Positions 1 through 7,983 of a stretch of 64,000 bases of DNA are shown here, one piece after another. Each line of letters begins with the position of its first letter. Position 1 is the first letter of the stretch. The notes below the pieces were generated by a model, which did not search any database, was not told the DNA's origin, and saw only the letters and a list, made by a program, of their open reading frames with translations. The translations under genes were made by a program, and so were the position numbers. Source of the DNA: Streptomyces sp. NRRL F-6131 (lineage in GTDB: Bacteria; Actinomycetota; Actinomycetes; Streptomycetales; Streptomycetaceae); the NCBI GenBank assembly GCA_000719695.1, contig JOHN01000014.1:1-64000 (forward strand), in the 5' to 3' direction.

Positions 1-2
1 TC

Positions 3-95
3 CCCGTCCTCAACAAGACCCCCAAGCAGATCTGCAACGTCGGCCACAACACCCAGTCCTCCGGCGACGGCGGCATCTCCCACCTCATCGGCTGA
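3..95 (+). CDS. C-terminal end of a small secreted protein (partial)
   Basis: The gene enters from outside the window and only its last 30 codons are seen, ending in TGA. The tail contains QICNVGHNTQSSGDGGISHL. The arrangement of Cys, Asn, Thr-Gln, Asp-Gly and Ser-His-Leu recalls the C-terminus of streptomycete rodlins, small secreted proteins of the aerial hyphal surface layer, but the match is from memory and weak. A strong hairpin terminator follows 68 bp downstream, so this is the last gene of its transcript. The reading frame is chosen because it alone gives a balanced peptide and a clean stop. Function remains uncertain. Confidence 0.45.
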   Translation, partial: PVLNKTPKQICNVGHNTQSSGDGGISHLIG

Positions 96-162
96 CCCCA
101 CGGGCACCACGGAGATCCGGGACAACCACCGCACACCCCCACCCGGAAACCGCGAAGTCGGA

Positions 163-200
163 CACGGTGCCCGGCCGGAACCACCCGGCCGGGCACCGTG
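163..200 (+). terminator. Rho-independent-type hairpin after the first gene
   Basis: Perfect inverted repeat: 16-bp arms at 163-178 and 185-200 with a 6-nt loop (aaccac). It has no long T-run, as is usual for actinomycete hairpin terminators. It ends the partial gene on the left. Confidence 0.8.
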
Positions 201-479
201 GACGTACGGCCGGAGCCACCGGGTCGGAGCCCGCAACGAGCTCGGGAGCTGCATCCGCCCGGCGGCACGGATGTCCGGCCCCCACCGCCCGCCACCCGGG
301 GCTCGAAGATCTCCCCCGCACACCAGGGGCTCAGCATCATCGACCCAGGTGGTGGCGGCCGGCCGGCGACCTCGCCGGGGCAGGGCTCGGGGGGCGGCCG
401 CAGGGAGGGGTTCTGCGGCAGGGCGACGAGGTGAGCGTGGTGATGGGCGGGCTCGCCGGTTCGGCGGCGGCGTGCGGAC
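201..479. other. Non-coding stretch between terminators
   Basis: No supported gene. The long open frames that cross this stretch are out-of-phase shadows rich in Arg, Pro and Gly. It lies between the terminator of the left gene and the terminator of the transketolase, and I see no promoter or relic in it. Confidence 0.5.
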
Positions 480-516
480 GCCGGCCCCCGGCGGTGGCGG
501 GCCGCCGGGGGCCGGC
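480..516 (-). terminator. Terminator of the transketolase gene
   Basis: Perfect 15-bp arms (480-494 and 502-516) with a 7-nt loop, starting 7 bp beyond the transketolase stop codon on the minus strand. Confidence 0.8.
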
Positions 517-523
517 CGGGGGG

Positions 524-2671
524 TCAGCCGGCCGCTGCGGCGAGGCTGGCCCGGGCGGCCCCGGCCACCGCCTCCGCGGTGAGGCCGAACTCCCGGTACA
601 GGCGCTCGTAGTCGGCGGAGGCACCGAAGTGGTCGAGGCTGACGATCCGGCCGTGCCGGCCGACCAGCTCGCGCCAGCCGAGCGCCACGCCCGCCTCCAC
701 GCTCACCCGCGCCGGCACGGTGGGCGGCAGGACCGCGTCGCGGTACTCCCGGGGCTGGGCGGCGAACCACTCCAGGCACGGCAGTGACACCACCCGGCTC
801 GTCACGCCCTCGCCGGCCAGCAGGTCCTGGGCCGCCAACGCGAGGTGGACCTCCGAGCCGGTGGCGAGGAGCAGCACCTGCGGCGCGGCGCCGTCGGCCG
901 GGTCGCGCAGGACGTAACCGCCGCGGGCGGCTCCGTCCGCCGACGCGTACCCCGCCGCACCACGGTCGAGGACGGGCACCTTCTGCCGGGTGAGGACGAG
1001 GCCGGTCGGCCGGTCGTGCTGCTCGAGCAACGCTCGCCAGCAGGCGGCCGTCTCATTGGCGTCGCAGGGGCGCACCACGTCGAGGCCGGGGATCGCGCGC
1101 AGTGCCGCGAGGTGCTCCACCGGCTGGTGGGTGGGGCCGTCCTCGCCGAGGCCGATCGAGTCGTGCGTCCAGACGTAGATCGTCGGGAGTTCCATCAGCG
1201 CGGCCAGCCGCACCGCCGGCCTCATGTAGTCGCTGAAGGTCAGGAAGGTGCCGCCGTAGGGGCGGGTCAGGCTCTGCAGGGCGATCCCGTTCAGGATCGC
1301 CCCCATGGCGTGCTCCCGGATCCCGAAGTGCAGGGTGCGGCCGTAGGGGCCGCCCTTCCACTCCGCGGTCTCCACGCCCTCGGGGAGGAACGAGGGCTCG
1401 CCCTTCATCGTGGTGTTGTTGCTGCCCGCGAGGTCGGCCGAACCGCCCCACAGTTCGGGCAGCACCGGCGCGAGCGCCGTCAGCACCTGGCCCGAGGCGG
1501 CGCGGGTGGCCAGCCCCTTCGGGTCTGCGGGGAAGTCCGGGAGGTGGTCCGCCCAGCCGTCCGGCAGCCGGCGCTCCGTCAGCCGGTCCAGCAGTGCGGC
1601 ACGCCCGGGGTGCTCGGCGCGCCAGCGCTCGTAGCGCGGGGCCCACGCCGCGTGGAGTTCGCGGCCCCGCTCACGTGCCTCGCGGGTCCGGGCGAGGACC
1701 TCGTCCTCGATCGTGAAGTCGGCCGCGGGGTCGAAGCCGAGCAGTTCCTTGGTGGCGGCGACCTCCTCGTCGCCGAGCGCGGAGCCGTGGGCCTTGCCGG
1801 AGTTCTGAAGGGTGGGGGCCGGCCACCCGATGACCGTCCGCAGGACCAGCAGGGAGGGCCGGGCGGTCTCCGCGCGGGCGGCCCGGAGCGCTTCGAGGAC
1901 GGCGTCGACGTCCTCCACGTAGCGGCCGGTGCGGGTCCAGTCGACGGTCTGCACGTGCCAGCCGTACGCGCGGTAGCGGGCGGCGACGTCCTCGCTGAAC
2001 GAGACGTCGGTGTCGTCCTCGATCGAGATGTGGTTCTGGTCGTAGATCATGATCAGGTTGCCCAGCCGCTGGTGGCCGGCCAAGGAGCTCGCCTCCGCGG
2101 TGACGCCCTCCATCAGGTCGCCGTCCGAGGCCAGGACGTAGACGTGGTGGTCGAAGGGACTCTCGCCGGCCGGGGCGTCCGGGTCCAGCAGTCCGCGTTC
2201 ACGGCGGGCCGCCATCGCGATCCCGACGGCCGAGCCCAGCCCCTGGCCGAGTGGACCGGTGGTGATCTCCACCCCTCGGGTGTGCCGGTACTCGGGGTGG
2301 CCCGGCGTGGCGGAGCCCCAGGTCCGCAGGGCCTTCAGATCGTCGAGCTCCAGGCCGTAGCCGGTGAGGTGGAGCTGGATGTAGAGGGTGAGGCTGGTGT
2401 GGCCGCAGGACAGCACGAAACGGTCCCGCCCCAGCCACCGGTCGTCGGCGGGATCGTGGCGCAGGACGTTCTGGAACAGCAGGTGGGCGAGCGGCGCCAG
2501 GCTCATCGCCGTCCCGGGGTGGCCGTTGCCGGTGCGCTGCACGGCGTCGGCCGCGAGCAGCCGGGCGGTGTCCACGGCGCGGACGTCCACGGCGTCCCAG
2601 CCTGCCTGGGCGGCGACGGGGTCGGCCAACGACTGGTGGCGGCTCGCGGCGTGCTTGTCGGGGGGTGTCAC
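524..2671 (-). CDS. tkt: Transketolase
   Basis: Thiamine-diphosphate enzyme that moves two-carbon ketol units between sugar phosphates in the non-oxidative pentose phosphate pathway (cytosol). The product is 715 residues, a normal length. Visible family motifs are NGHPGTAM near residues 49-56, the ThDP-binding SDGDLMEG at about 182-189, GIREHAMG near 447, and the [14 protein letters not shown] loop near 502. The GTG start at 2671 is chosen because GGGAGG lies 7 nt upstream and the protein begins just before the conserved N-terminal helix. The longer open frame upstream is Arg/Pro-rich and non-coding. It stands alone and is not beside transaldolase or G6PDH genes, so it is probably a second, accessory transketolase (inference). 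Confidence 0.96.
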   Translation of the reverse strand: MTPPDKHAASRHQSLADPVAAQAGWDAVDVRAVDTARLLAADAVQRTGNGHPGTAMSLAPLAHLLFQNVLRHDPADDRWLGRDRFVLSCGHTSLTLYIQLHLTGYGLELDDLKALRTWGSATPGHPEYRHTRGVEITTGPLGQGLGSAVGIAMAARRERGLLDPDAPAGESPFDHHVYVLASDGDLMEGVTAEASSLAGHQRLGNLIMIYDQNHISIEDDTDVSFSEDVAARYRAYGWHVQTVDWTRTGRYVEDVDAVLEALRAARAETARPSLLVLRTVIGWPAPTLQNSGKAHGSALGDEEVAATKELLGFDPAADFTIEDEVLARTREARERGRELHAAWAPRYERWRAEHPGRAALLDRLTERRLPDGWADHLPDFPADPKGLATRAASGQVLTALAPVLPELWGGSADLAGSNNTTMKGEPSFLPEGVETAEWKGGPYGRTLHFGIREHAMGAILNGIALQSLTRPYGGTFLTFSDYMRPAVRLAALMELPTIYVWTHDSIGLGEDGPTHQPVEHLAALRAIPGLDVVRPCDANETAACWRALLEQHDRPTGLVLTRQKVPVLDRGAAGYASADGAARGGYVLRDPADGAAPQVLLLATGSEVHLALAAQDLLAGEGVTSRVVSLPCLEWFAAQPREYRDAVLPPTVPARVSVEAGVALGWRELVGRHGRIVSLDHFGASADYERLYREFGLTAEAVAGAARASLAAAAG

Positions 2672-2776
2672 GGGTGTCCTCCCAGGGGGCCGGTCGGGGT
2701 CGTGAGGTCGGTGACGAGGTGGGTGAGGTGGGTGAGGTCGGGAATGTCGGTGGGGCGGGTGAGGTCGGCGGGAACT

Positions 2777-2803
2777 GCTCGGAGCCGCCGGGCGGCTCCG
2801 AGC
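2777..2803. terminator. Hairpin in the spacer upstream of tkt
   Basis: 11-bp perfect arms (2777-2787 and 2793-2803) around a 5-nt loop. It lies between the start of tkt and the PAP2 relic. It could be the old terminator of a lost neighbour. The adjacent 2690-2760 stretch is a degenerate ggtgaggt repeat. Confidence 0.5.
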
Positions 2804-2836
2804 GCCTACCCGGTCTCCGGACCGGCAAGGCCCGAA

Positions 2837-3025
2837 CCGGTCCTCTTCCTGGTGGTCACCCTGCGCGGGGAGCGGCCCCGGCCGACCGCGCCGCGCCTCG
2901 ACACCGCGCCGCCGACGTCCGGCTTCCCGTCCGGCCACGTCGGTGCGGCGGTCGCGCTCCGCGGCGGGCTGGCCGTGCTCGCCGCGCTGCGGCAGCGAGG
3001 AAGCGGACACCGCTCCCGAACGTGA
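2837..3025 (+). pseudogene. Relic of a PAP2-family phosphatase
   Basis: A 62-codon open segment with no usable start translates to a recognisable piece of a membrane PAP2 (type 2 phosphatidic acid phosphatase) protein. It has a hydrophobic VLFLVVTLRGERPRP stretch holding the end of motif 1 (RP), then DTAPPTSGFPSGHV with the PSGH of motif 2, and a following helix AVALRGGLAVLAAL. Motif 3 (SR...H...D) and both ends of the gene are missing and the frame stops at TGA. This is a decayed internal fragment. Confidence 0.72.
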
Positions 3026-3186
3026 CGCGCCCGCCGGTCGCCCGATCCCCGCCCGGCAGCTCGTCGACCCCGGCCGCACCGTCCGCGCCGGGCCCGCTTC
3101 GAACGCGGCCGGCTCGTTGCACGGCCGCCGTCGACGGTGGGGTGAACAGGGTGGCGGACCGGCTCGAAGTTCGAGACCATCCGGTC

Positions 3187-4170
3187 ATGTCGAACGGCAC
3201 GGCAGGACAGGACCTTCCGGTCGGCTTCGGGTTCCGGCCGTACCGCGGCGGCGAGGACCACGGCGCCATGGCCGCGGTGCGGCTGGGTTGCGCCGAACGG
3301 GACCGGGTCGATGCCCGTTCGGTGGTGGAAGGGCTCCCGACGGCGGCCGAGATCGCCGAAGCCTCCGCCGAGCTGGAGGAGCCGTCCGAGAACCAGATCC
3401 TGGTGGTGTTCGACGGGGTGGTCGTCGGCTACTCGACGATCCGCTGGTGGCAGGAGCGGGACGACACGTGGCTGTACCTGCACCGAGGTCACCTCCTGCC
3501 CGAGCACCGCGGTCGGGGCGTCGGCTCGGCCATGCTGTGCTGGGCCGAGGAACGGATCCGCCGGCTCGTCGAACAGCACGGAACGGCGCGGACGGCCGTG
3601 CTCGGCGCGAACGCCATGGTCACGGAGCTGGACGCCACGGCCCTGCTGCGCGCGGCCGGCTATCGACGTGTCTTCAGCCTGGTCGAGCTGGAGCTGGGCG
3701 ATCTGCGGCAGCTTCCCGAGCCGGGCGGCGAACTGCCGGCCGGGACACGGACGGGGCCGATCGGGACGAGCCATTACCGTGCGGCCTGGAGGACGGTCGT
3801 CGATTCGTACGCGGACACCGGCTTCGTTCGGAGATGGCCTTTCCAGGACTTCGTCGACACCGCCGATCCGGCATGCTGGAGGGCTGCCTGGAACGGGCCG
3901 GACATGGTCGGCGTCGCCCTCTGCTCCATCCGCCGTCACGACCCTGTGGTGGGCGAGGTGGAAGAGCTGAGTGTCCGGACGGACCGGCGACGCCACGGAA
4001 TCGGCCGGGTCCTGCTGCTGGAAGGGCTGCGGAGCCTTCGCGAGCAAGGTGCGACGACCGCCCGGCTGTTCACCGGCACGGCGAATCCGCACCGGTCCTA
4101 CGACCTCTACGAGAGTGTGGGGTTCCGGCGGCAGAACGAGTACGTCCGTTACCGCAAGCCGCTTGCTTGA
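3187..4170 (+). CDS. Tandem GNAT acetyltransferase
   Basis: 327 residues with two GNAT folds. The first acetyl-CoA-binding loop is PEHRGRGVGSAM near residues 104-115. The second is RTDRRRHGIGRVLL near 261-274, with a following TANPHRSYDLYESVGF typical of the C-terminal GNAT beta-bulge. Tandem GNATs of this size include MshD-type and small-molecule acetyltransferases, but the substrate cannot be read from the sequence. The ATG at 3187 is the first Met before the conserved fold. The preceding open frame belongs to non-coding DNA. It is flanked on both sides by gene relics, with no operon partner. Confidence 0.85.
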   Translation: MSNGTAGQDLPVGFGFRPYRGGEDHGAMAAVRLGCAERDRVDARSVVEGLPTAAEIAEASAELEEPSENQILVVFDGVVVGYSTIRWWQERDDTWLYLHRGHLLPEHRGRGVGSAMLCWAEERIRRLVEQHGTARTAVLGANAMVTELDATALLRAAGYRRVFSLVELELGDLRQLPEPGGELPAGTRTGPIGTSHYRAAWRTVVDSYADTGFVRRWPFQDFVDTADPACWRAAWNGPDMVGVALCSIRRHDPVVGEVEELSVRTDRRRHGIGRVLLLEGLRSLREQGATTARLFTGTANPHRSYDLYESVGFRRQNEYVRYRKPLA

Positions 4171-4185
4171 TCGACCCGTCACGGG

Positions 4186-4400
4186 ACTGGCGGATCAGTC
4201 CCGAACACCACCAGGCGATCCGGATACAGGACACCGTCAGCGACGACCGCACGGCGCGGCTGTGGAGTGTGGCCTCCTCCCGGCCGGAGGAGGCCGTCGC
4301 CATGGTCTGCCGCGCCGTCGGCCGCGACCTCACCCCGCAGGCGGTCGCTCCACCTGCACGGGGAGTGGCGCCGGCCGGTCCGTCCCCGAGGTCGGCGGGG
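4186..4400 (+). pseudogene. Relic of a WD40-repeat protein C-terminus
   Basis: In one frame the DNA reads ...TVSDDRTARLWSVASS followed by RPEEAVAMVCRAVGRDLTP. This is the end of a WD40 blade (DxTARLW) plus the helical tail that closes actinomycete WD40/nSTAND proteins. The expected next piece, an EW..-P..PV motif, is found in the +1 frame (HLHGEWRRPVRP), so at least one frameshift is present. Everything upstream of the last blade is gone. No start codon or RBS remains. Confidence 0.65.
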
Positions 4401-4437
4401 CGGACCCGGGGCGGACCCGGGGCGGCTCGCGCGCGGG

Positions 4438-5403
4438 TCAGGGCGCGGTGACCACCTGGCCGGCCCAGGAGAGACCGCCGCCGAAGCCGAGGAGGAGGAC
4501 GGGGCCGCCGGTCGGGAGGGCGCCGCGTTCGACGAGCTTGGCGAGGGCGATCGGCACGGACGCGGCGGAGGTGTTGCCGGAGTCCACGACGTCGCGGGCG
4601 ACGACGGTGCGGTCGGGAAGTCCGAGGGGCCGGAGGGCCGCCTCGATGATGCGCAGGTTCGCCTGGTGGGTGACGACGCCGGCGAGGTCGGCCGGGGTGA
4701 GGCCGACCCGGGCGCAGGCCTCCCGGGCGAGGACGGGCAGGGCGGTGGTGGCCCAGCGGAAGACGCTCTGGCCTTCCTGTTCGAAGGTCGGCCGCCACGC
4801 CCCCCGCAGGCGGACCGCGTCGCCGCGGGTCGGGTCGGAGCCCCACACGACCGGGCCGATCCCGAACGTTCCGGCGGTCGCGCGGTCGGCGCTCAGCACG
4901 GCCGCCCCGGCTCCGTCGCCGAGCAGGACGCAGGTGCGCCGGTCGGTCCAGTCGGTGACGTCGGACATCTTCTCCGCGCCGATGACCAGGGCGTGGCGGG
5001 CCGCGCCGGCGCGCAGCGAGTGGTCGGCGACGGCGAGGGCGGTGCAGAAGCCGGCGCAGCCGTTGTTGAGGTCGAAGGCCACGGCGGAGGGGACGTCGAG
5101 CCGGCCGGCGACCTGCGCGGCGATCGACGGGCAGCGGTCGATCGCGCTGCAGGTGGCGACGACGACCAGCCCGACGTCCGCGGGGTCGAGTCCGGCGGCG
5201 GCGAGGGCCTTGGCGGCGGCGGCCGCGGCGAGGTCGGTGACCGTTTCGCCGGGGGCGGCGATGCGACGGGTGGCGATGCCGGTGCGCCGCCGGATCCATT
5301 CGTCGCTGGTGTCGACCATGGCCGCCAAGTCGTCGTTGGTGAGGACGCGTTCGGGCTGGTAGTGCCCGAGGGCGCGGATCCGGGGTGCGGGTGTGGTGGT
5401 CAC
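4438..5403 (-). CDS. fabH: Beta-ketoacyl-ACP synthase III (FabH-like)
   Basis: 321 residues, a normal FabH length. FabH condenses an acyl-CoA starter with malonyl-ACP to begin fatty-acid or polyketide synthesis. The catalytic triad is complete: Cys116 in NNGCAGFC, His246 in THQANLRII and Asn277 in DSGNTSAAS. The GTG start at 5403 has AAGGAG 8 nt upstream. The gene stands alone rather than with fabD/acpP/fabF, and is divergent from a TetR gene, so it is more likely an accessory or regulated KAS III than the housekeeping copy (inference). A palindrome lies inside its predicted promoter spacer. Confidence 0.93.
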   Translation of the reverse strand: MTTTPAPRIRALGHYQPERVLTNDDLAAMVDTSDEWIRRRTGIATRRIAAPGETVTDLAAAAAAKALAAAGLDPADVGLVVVATCSAIDRCPSIAAQVAGRLDVPSAVAFDLNNGCAGFCTALAVADHSLRAGAARHALVIGAEKMSDVTDWTDRRTCVLLGDGAGAAVLSADRATAGTFGIGPVVWGSDPTRGDAVRLRGAWRPTFEQEGQSVFRWATTALPVLAREACARVGLTPADLAGVVTHQANLRIIEAALRPLGLPDRTVVARDVVDSGNTSAASVPIALAKLVERGALPTGGPVLLLGFGGGLSWAGQVVTAP

Positions 5404-5433
5404 GGCTGGCTCCTTCTTGTCCGGTTCGCCGCG

Positions 5434-5462
5434 AATATAGCAACCGATCGGTCGGAAGCTAA
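5434..5462 (-). promoter_or_regulatory. fabH promoter with embedded TetR-type operator
   Basis: On the minus strand a -35-like TTAGCT (5462-5457) and a -10 TATATT (5439-5434) are separated by 17 bp. The spacer contains the perfect 10-bp palindrome accgatcggt (5443-5452). This is the only AT-rich patch in the intergenic region. Binding of the adjacent TetR protein here would block fabH (inference). Confidence 0.55.
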
Positions 5463-5491
5463 ATGGCCGGCTCCGGACTAGGATGGTCCGC

Positions 5492-6100
5492 ATGAGCCCC
5501 AGGAAGTCAGCCGCCGAAGCCCGCCGGACCCGCGAGCGCATCGTCGGCCGTTCGGTCGCGATCGCCTCCGTCGACGGCCTGGAAGGGCTCACCCTGGGGC
5601 GGCTCGCCGGCGACCTGGAGATGAGCAAGGCGGGCGTCCTCGGCCACTTCGGCACCAAGGAGGCCCTCCAACTGGCGGCGCTCACCGAGGCCACCGCGAT
5701 CTACACCCGCCTGGTCTGGGAGCCCGCCGCCGACCTTCCGGCGGGGCTCGTCCGACTGCGGGCGGTCTGCGAGCACTGGGTGGACTACCTGGAGACCGCC
5801 CGCGACGCCTTCCCCGGCGGCTGCCTGTTCACCACCGCCTCCGTCGAGTTCGACGCCAAACGGGGCCCGCTGCACGACGCGGTCCGCCGCCTCCAACTCC
5901 GCTGGCGCCGCGTCCTGCTGGCCGATCTCACCACCGCCGTGACGAAGGGCGAGCTGCCCGCCGACACCGACCCCGAGCAGCTCTGCTTCGAACTCGTCGG
6001 CCTCTACCTCGGCCTCAACCAGTCCATCCAGCTCTTCGGGGACGCCCGGGCCGCCGCGCGCGCCCGCCGGGCCCTCGACCGCCTGCTCCCCCCGGCCTGA
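5492..6100 (+). CDS. TetR-family transcriptional regulator
   Basis: 202 residues. The N-terminal helix-turn-helix is typical: RERIVGRSVAIASVDGLEGL, then TLGRLAGDLEMSKAGVLGHF. The C-terminal ligand domain carries the FPGGCLFTTASVEFDA segment seen in one actinomycete TetR subgroup. The ATG at 5492 is preferred over an in-frame ATG at 5483 because aggatgg sits 7-8 nt upstream. It is divergent from fabH across an 88-bp gap that contains a palindrome, so fabH is its likely target, with an acyl-CoA or similar as ligand (inference). A 17-bp tandem repeat spans its stop codon. Confidence 0.9.
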   Translation: MSPRKSAAEARRTRERIVGRSVAIASVDGLEGLTLGRLAGDLEMSKAGVLGHFGTKEALQLAALTEATAIYTRLVWEPAADLPAGLVRLRAVCEHWVDYLETARDAFPGGCLFTTASVEFDAKRGPLHDAVRRLQLRWRRVLLADLTTAVTKGELPADTDPEQLCFELVGLYLGLNQSIQLFGDARAAARARRALDRLLPPA

Positions 6101-6466
6101 TTCCCGCCCGGGCCTGATTCCCGCCCCAACCTGACAGCCGCCCCGGCCCGGACGGCGGATGCCGCGGCGGTCGACGGTGGGCCGACACTCCCCGCGCGCA
6201 GCCCGTACCGTCCAGGCCACGCGCCGAGGTGCAGGCCGGGCCTGACGGGAGCAGGCTGGAAACAGCGCGAGTGTGTGGACCCTCGTGCCCACCCGTCCGC
6301 TCTCCGGAACTGTTCATCACTGTCCGTTCCCACGGGAGTCCCGGCGGACGGCCGCAGGACTGCGGCCGCCGCCCCCGAGGGATGAGGAAGACGACCGAGG
6401 GTGAGAAGCGGGAGGACGCCCGCGTCGGGACGGCACGCACGGCACGCACGGCAGGAGGAGTCAGCC
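6101..6466. other. Intergenic region upstream of the peptide/protease cassette
   Basis: No supported gene. The unit ggcctgattcccgccc occurs twice (6094-6109 and 6111-6126), the first overlapping the TetR stop codon. The rest must hold the promoter of the downstream cassette, but I cannot point to a confident -35/-10 pair. Confidence 0.4.
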
Positions 6467-7423
6467 ATGGACCGACCGATGGACCAGGAGTTCCCGGCCC
6501 CGCTGGAGCCCCCGGTGGACGATCGGCCGCCGGCCCGGCCCGACCACTTCGAACCGGTCCTCGCACCGGCCACCGCCGCCGCCACCGTCTCCACCGCGGG
6601 CTGCGGCTGCGGTGCCCCTCCGCTCGCCGAGCAGGGCAGCGGGCCGGAGCCCGCCAACAACTACGTGTACGTGCTCGGCCAGATCGACTTCCGGTTCCCC
6701 AGCCTGGCGGTCGAGAAGGAGGTCGCCCAGGCCGTGGGGCGCTCCGACAGCTCCGGGCTGACGGATCGCCAGGCCGTGCACGCGGTGATCTCGCGACCGG
6801 AGTTCCGCTACCTCGCACGGCAGTTGTGCTATGTGCTGTGCGTGCAGGGGATGGAGACCTACATCCTCCGGCCGAGGGATCCGGTGGAGTTCGACCGACT
6901 GGTCGAGGCCGTCCGCCCGGAACCCAGGAGCAGCGACCTGGACGTGGTAATCGGGCACCGGGGGCCGCTCGCCCCGCCCTCGCTCTGCAACGGCCTGACG
7001 ATCCCGGTCGTGAGCTTCGAGCAGGTCTACTCCTTCGCGAGTGACGAGTTGGTGGCCGCGATCGGCAAACCCAAGGGGATGAGCGACGAGCGGTTCGAGG
7101 CCTCCTCGAAGGAACTGCTCCGCAGTGTCATGCAGTTGGCCGACAACGCGGGCGACACCGACGAGCACCGCGCCGTCAACTACCTCGCCGTCCGTTACCC
7201 GCGGATCTACGAGAAGACCGTGGAGGCCTTCGCCGCCGACCACTCGCTGAGCGGGGTCAGCTTCCGCGAGTCCCGGCTGAGCGGAGCCCGCCGGATCATC
7301 GACGTCGTGCTCTGCTACACGGAGCGCCGGACGGACGTGAGCGAGAGGTTCTTCGTCCGGGTGGACGTGACCGAGCCCTTCCCCTTCCTGGTGAACAAGC
7401 TCTGCCCCTACTACGACCGTTGA
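6467..7423 (+). CDS. PatG C-terminal-like protein of a peptide maturation cassette
   Basis: 318 residues. After a Pro-rich N-terminus comes a CGCG motif (46-49), then VYVLGQIDFRF (67-77) and RQLCYVLCVQGMETYI (118-133). This order resembles the C-terminal domain of cyanobactin proteases of the PatG type, which here stands free without a protease domain (recognised from memory, moderate certainty). The subtilisin domain is instead encoded separately three genes downstream. The ATG at 6467 has AGGAGG 8 nt upstream; the longer open frame is rejected. It is first in a four-gene operon with gaps of 39 and 53 nt and a 4-nt overlap. No signal peptide or membrane segment is seen. A role as a partner or scaffold in processing the two following peptides is inferred. 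Confidence 0.7.
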   Translation: MDRPMDQEFPAPLEPPVDDRPPARPDHFEPVLAPATAAATVSTAGCGCGAPPLAEQGSGPEPANNYVYVLGQIDFRFPSLAVEKEVAQAVGRSDSSGLTDRQAVHAVISRPEFRYLARQLCYVLCVQGMETYILRPRDPVEFDRLVEAVRPEPRSSDLDVVIGHRGPLAPPSLCNGLTIPVVSFEQVYSFASDELVAAIGKPKGMSDERFEASSKELLRSVMQLADNAGDTDEHRAVNYLAVRYPRIYEKTVEAFAADHSLSGVSFRESRLSGARRIIDVVLCYTERRTDVSERFFVRVDVTEPFPFLVNKLCPYYDR

Positions 7424-7440
7424 CCCGCGCCCGTCCGGCG

Positions 7441-7547
7441 CGGGACGAAGGAGGTGTGCGAGATGAGTGTTCCGGGCTTCACCGCCGACTCGGCGGTCTA
7501 CCGGACGAACGGGCACTACCGGACGACGTCCGGCGGCGGCCTCGCCG
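7441..7547 (+). repeat. Leader repeat, copy 1
   Basis: 107-bp direct repeat covering the RBS, start codon and leader codons of the first Cys-rich peptide. It matches 7716-7822 with about 8 differences and no gaps (constant offset 275). Confidence 0.9.
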
Positions 7548-7684
7548 CTCGTCGATCGACCGTCACCCCGCAGGGACTCTGCGTGCCGGAGTGCCGCGGC
7601 GCATGCATGCGTGCGTGCCAGAACCCCTGGAGCGCGCGCTGCAAGGCGTGCATGGGGGACTGCATGGCCGGGTGCGACATCTAG
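7463..7684 (+). CDS. Cys-rich peptide 1, candidate RiPP-type precursor
   Basis: 73 residues. The N-terminal half has VPGFTADSAVYRTNGHYRTT followed by GGG. The C-terminal half carries eight cysteines at 40, 44, 48, 52, 60, 63, 67 and 71, i.e. C-x3-C-x3-C-x3-C-x7-C-x2-C-x3-C-x3-C. The CX3C periodicity places cysteines on one face of two helices, as in disulfide-linked helical hairpins or metal sites. AAGGAGG lies 8 nt before the ATG at 7463. The next gene repeats the same leader with a different Cys-rich part. A leader/core architecture with GGG as a possible cut site is inferred. There is no signal peptide, so export would depend on another system. Confidence 0.75.
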   Translation: MSVPGFTADSAVYRTNGHYRTTSGGGLAARRSTVTPQGLCVPECRGACMRACQNPWSARCKACMGDCMAGCDI

Positions 7685-7715
7685 TCGGTTCCGTCCAGTC
7701 CAGTCCCGTCCAGTT

Positions 7716-7822
7716 CGGGACGAAGGAGGTGCCAGCGATGGGTGTTCCGGGCTTCACCGCCGACTCGGCGGCCTACCGGACGAACGGGCACTACCGGACG
7801 ACGCCCGGCGGCGGCCCCGCCG
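7716..7822 (+). repeat. Leader repeat, copy 2
   Basis: Second copy of the 107-bp repeat, covering the RBS, start and leader of Cys-rich peptide 2. Downstream of the repeat the two genes are no longer alignable at DNA level. Confidence 0.9.
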
Positions 7823-7983
7823 GACACTCGCGGGTCGTCGTCCCGCAGGACTTCTGCACCACCGTCGAGTGCCCGGAGGTCTGCCGTTCCCAGTGCCACG
7901 GCTCCCGGGGGAGCGCCACGTGCGAGCGATGCCTGAAGGACTGCCGGTGGGAGTGCCTGTTCCCCGGCTCCACGACGCGATGA
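7738..7983 (+). CDS. Cys-rich peptide 2, candidate RiPP-type precursor
   Basis: 81 residues. The leader VPGFTADSAAYRTNGHYRTT plus GGG differs from peptide 1 at one position within this segment. The C-terminal part also has eight cysteines (40, 45, 49, 53, 62, 65, 69, 73; C-x4-C-x3-C-x3-C-x8-C-x2-C-x3-C-x3-C), but the intervening residues differ almost completely. AAGGAGG precedes the ATG at 7738. The stop codon overlaps the protease start (ATGA), so the peptide and protease are translationally coupled. Conserved leader with diverged Cys-rich part is the usual signature of paralogous ribosomal peptide precursors (inference). Confidence 0.75.
   Translation: MGVPGFTADSAAYRTNGHYRTTPGGGPAGHSRVVVPQDFCTTVECPEVCRSQCHGSRGSATCERCLKDCRWECLFPGSTTR

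Noticed and set aside
845..3025. Long plus-strand open frame antisense to transketolase
   Set aside because: It is a high-GC shadow of tkt. Only its last ~60 codons (PAP2 relic) show a real protein pattern.
7441..7822. 107-bp repeat considered as insertion-sequence ends
   Set aside because: Direct orientation, covers RBS and leader codons, no transposase; gene duplication explains it.
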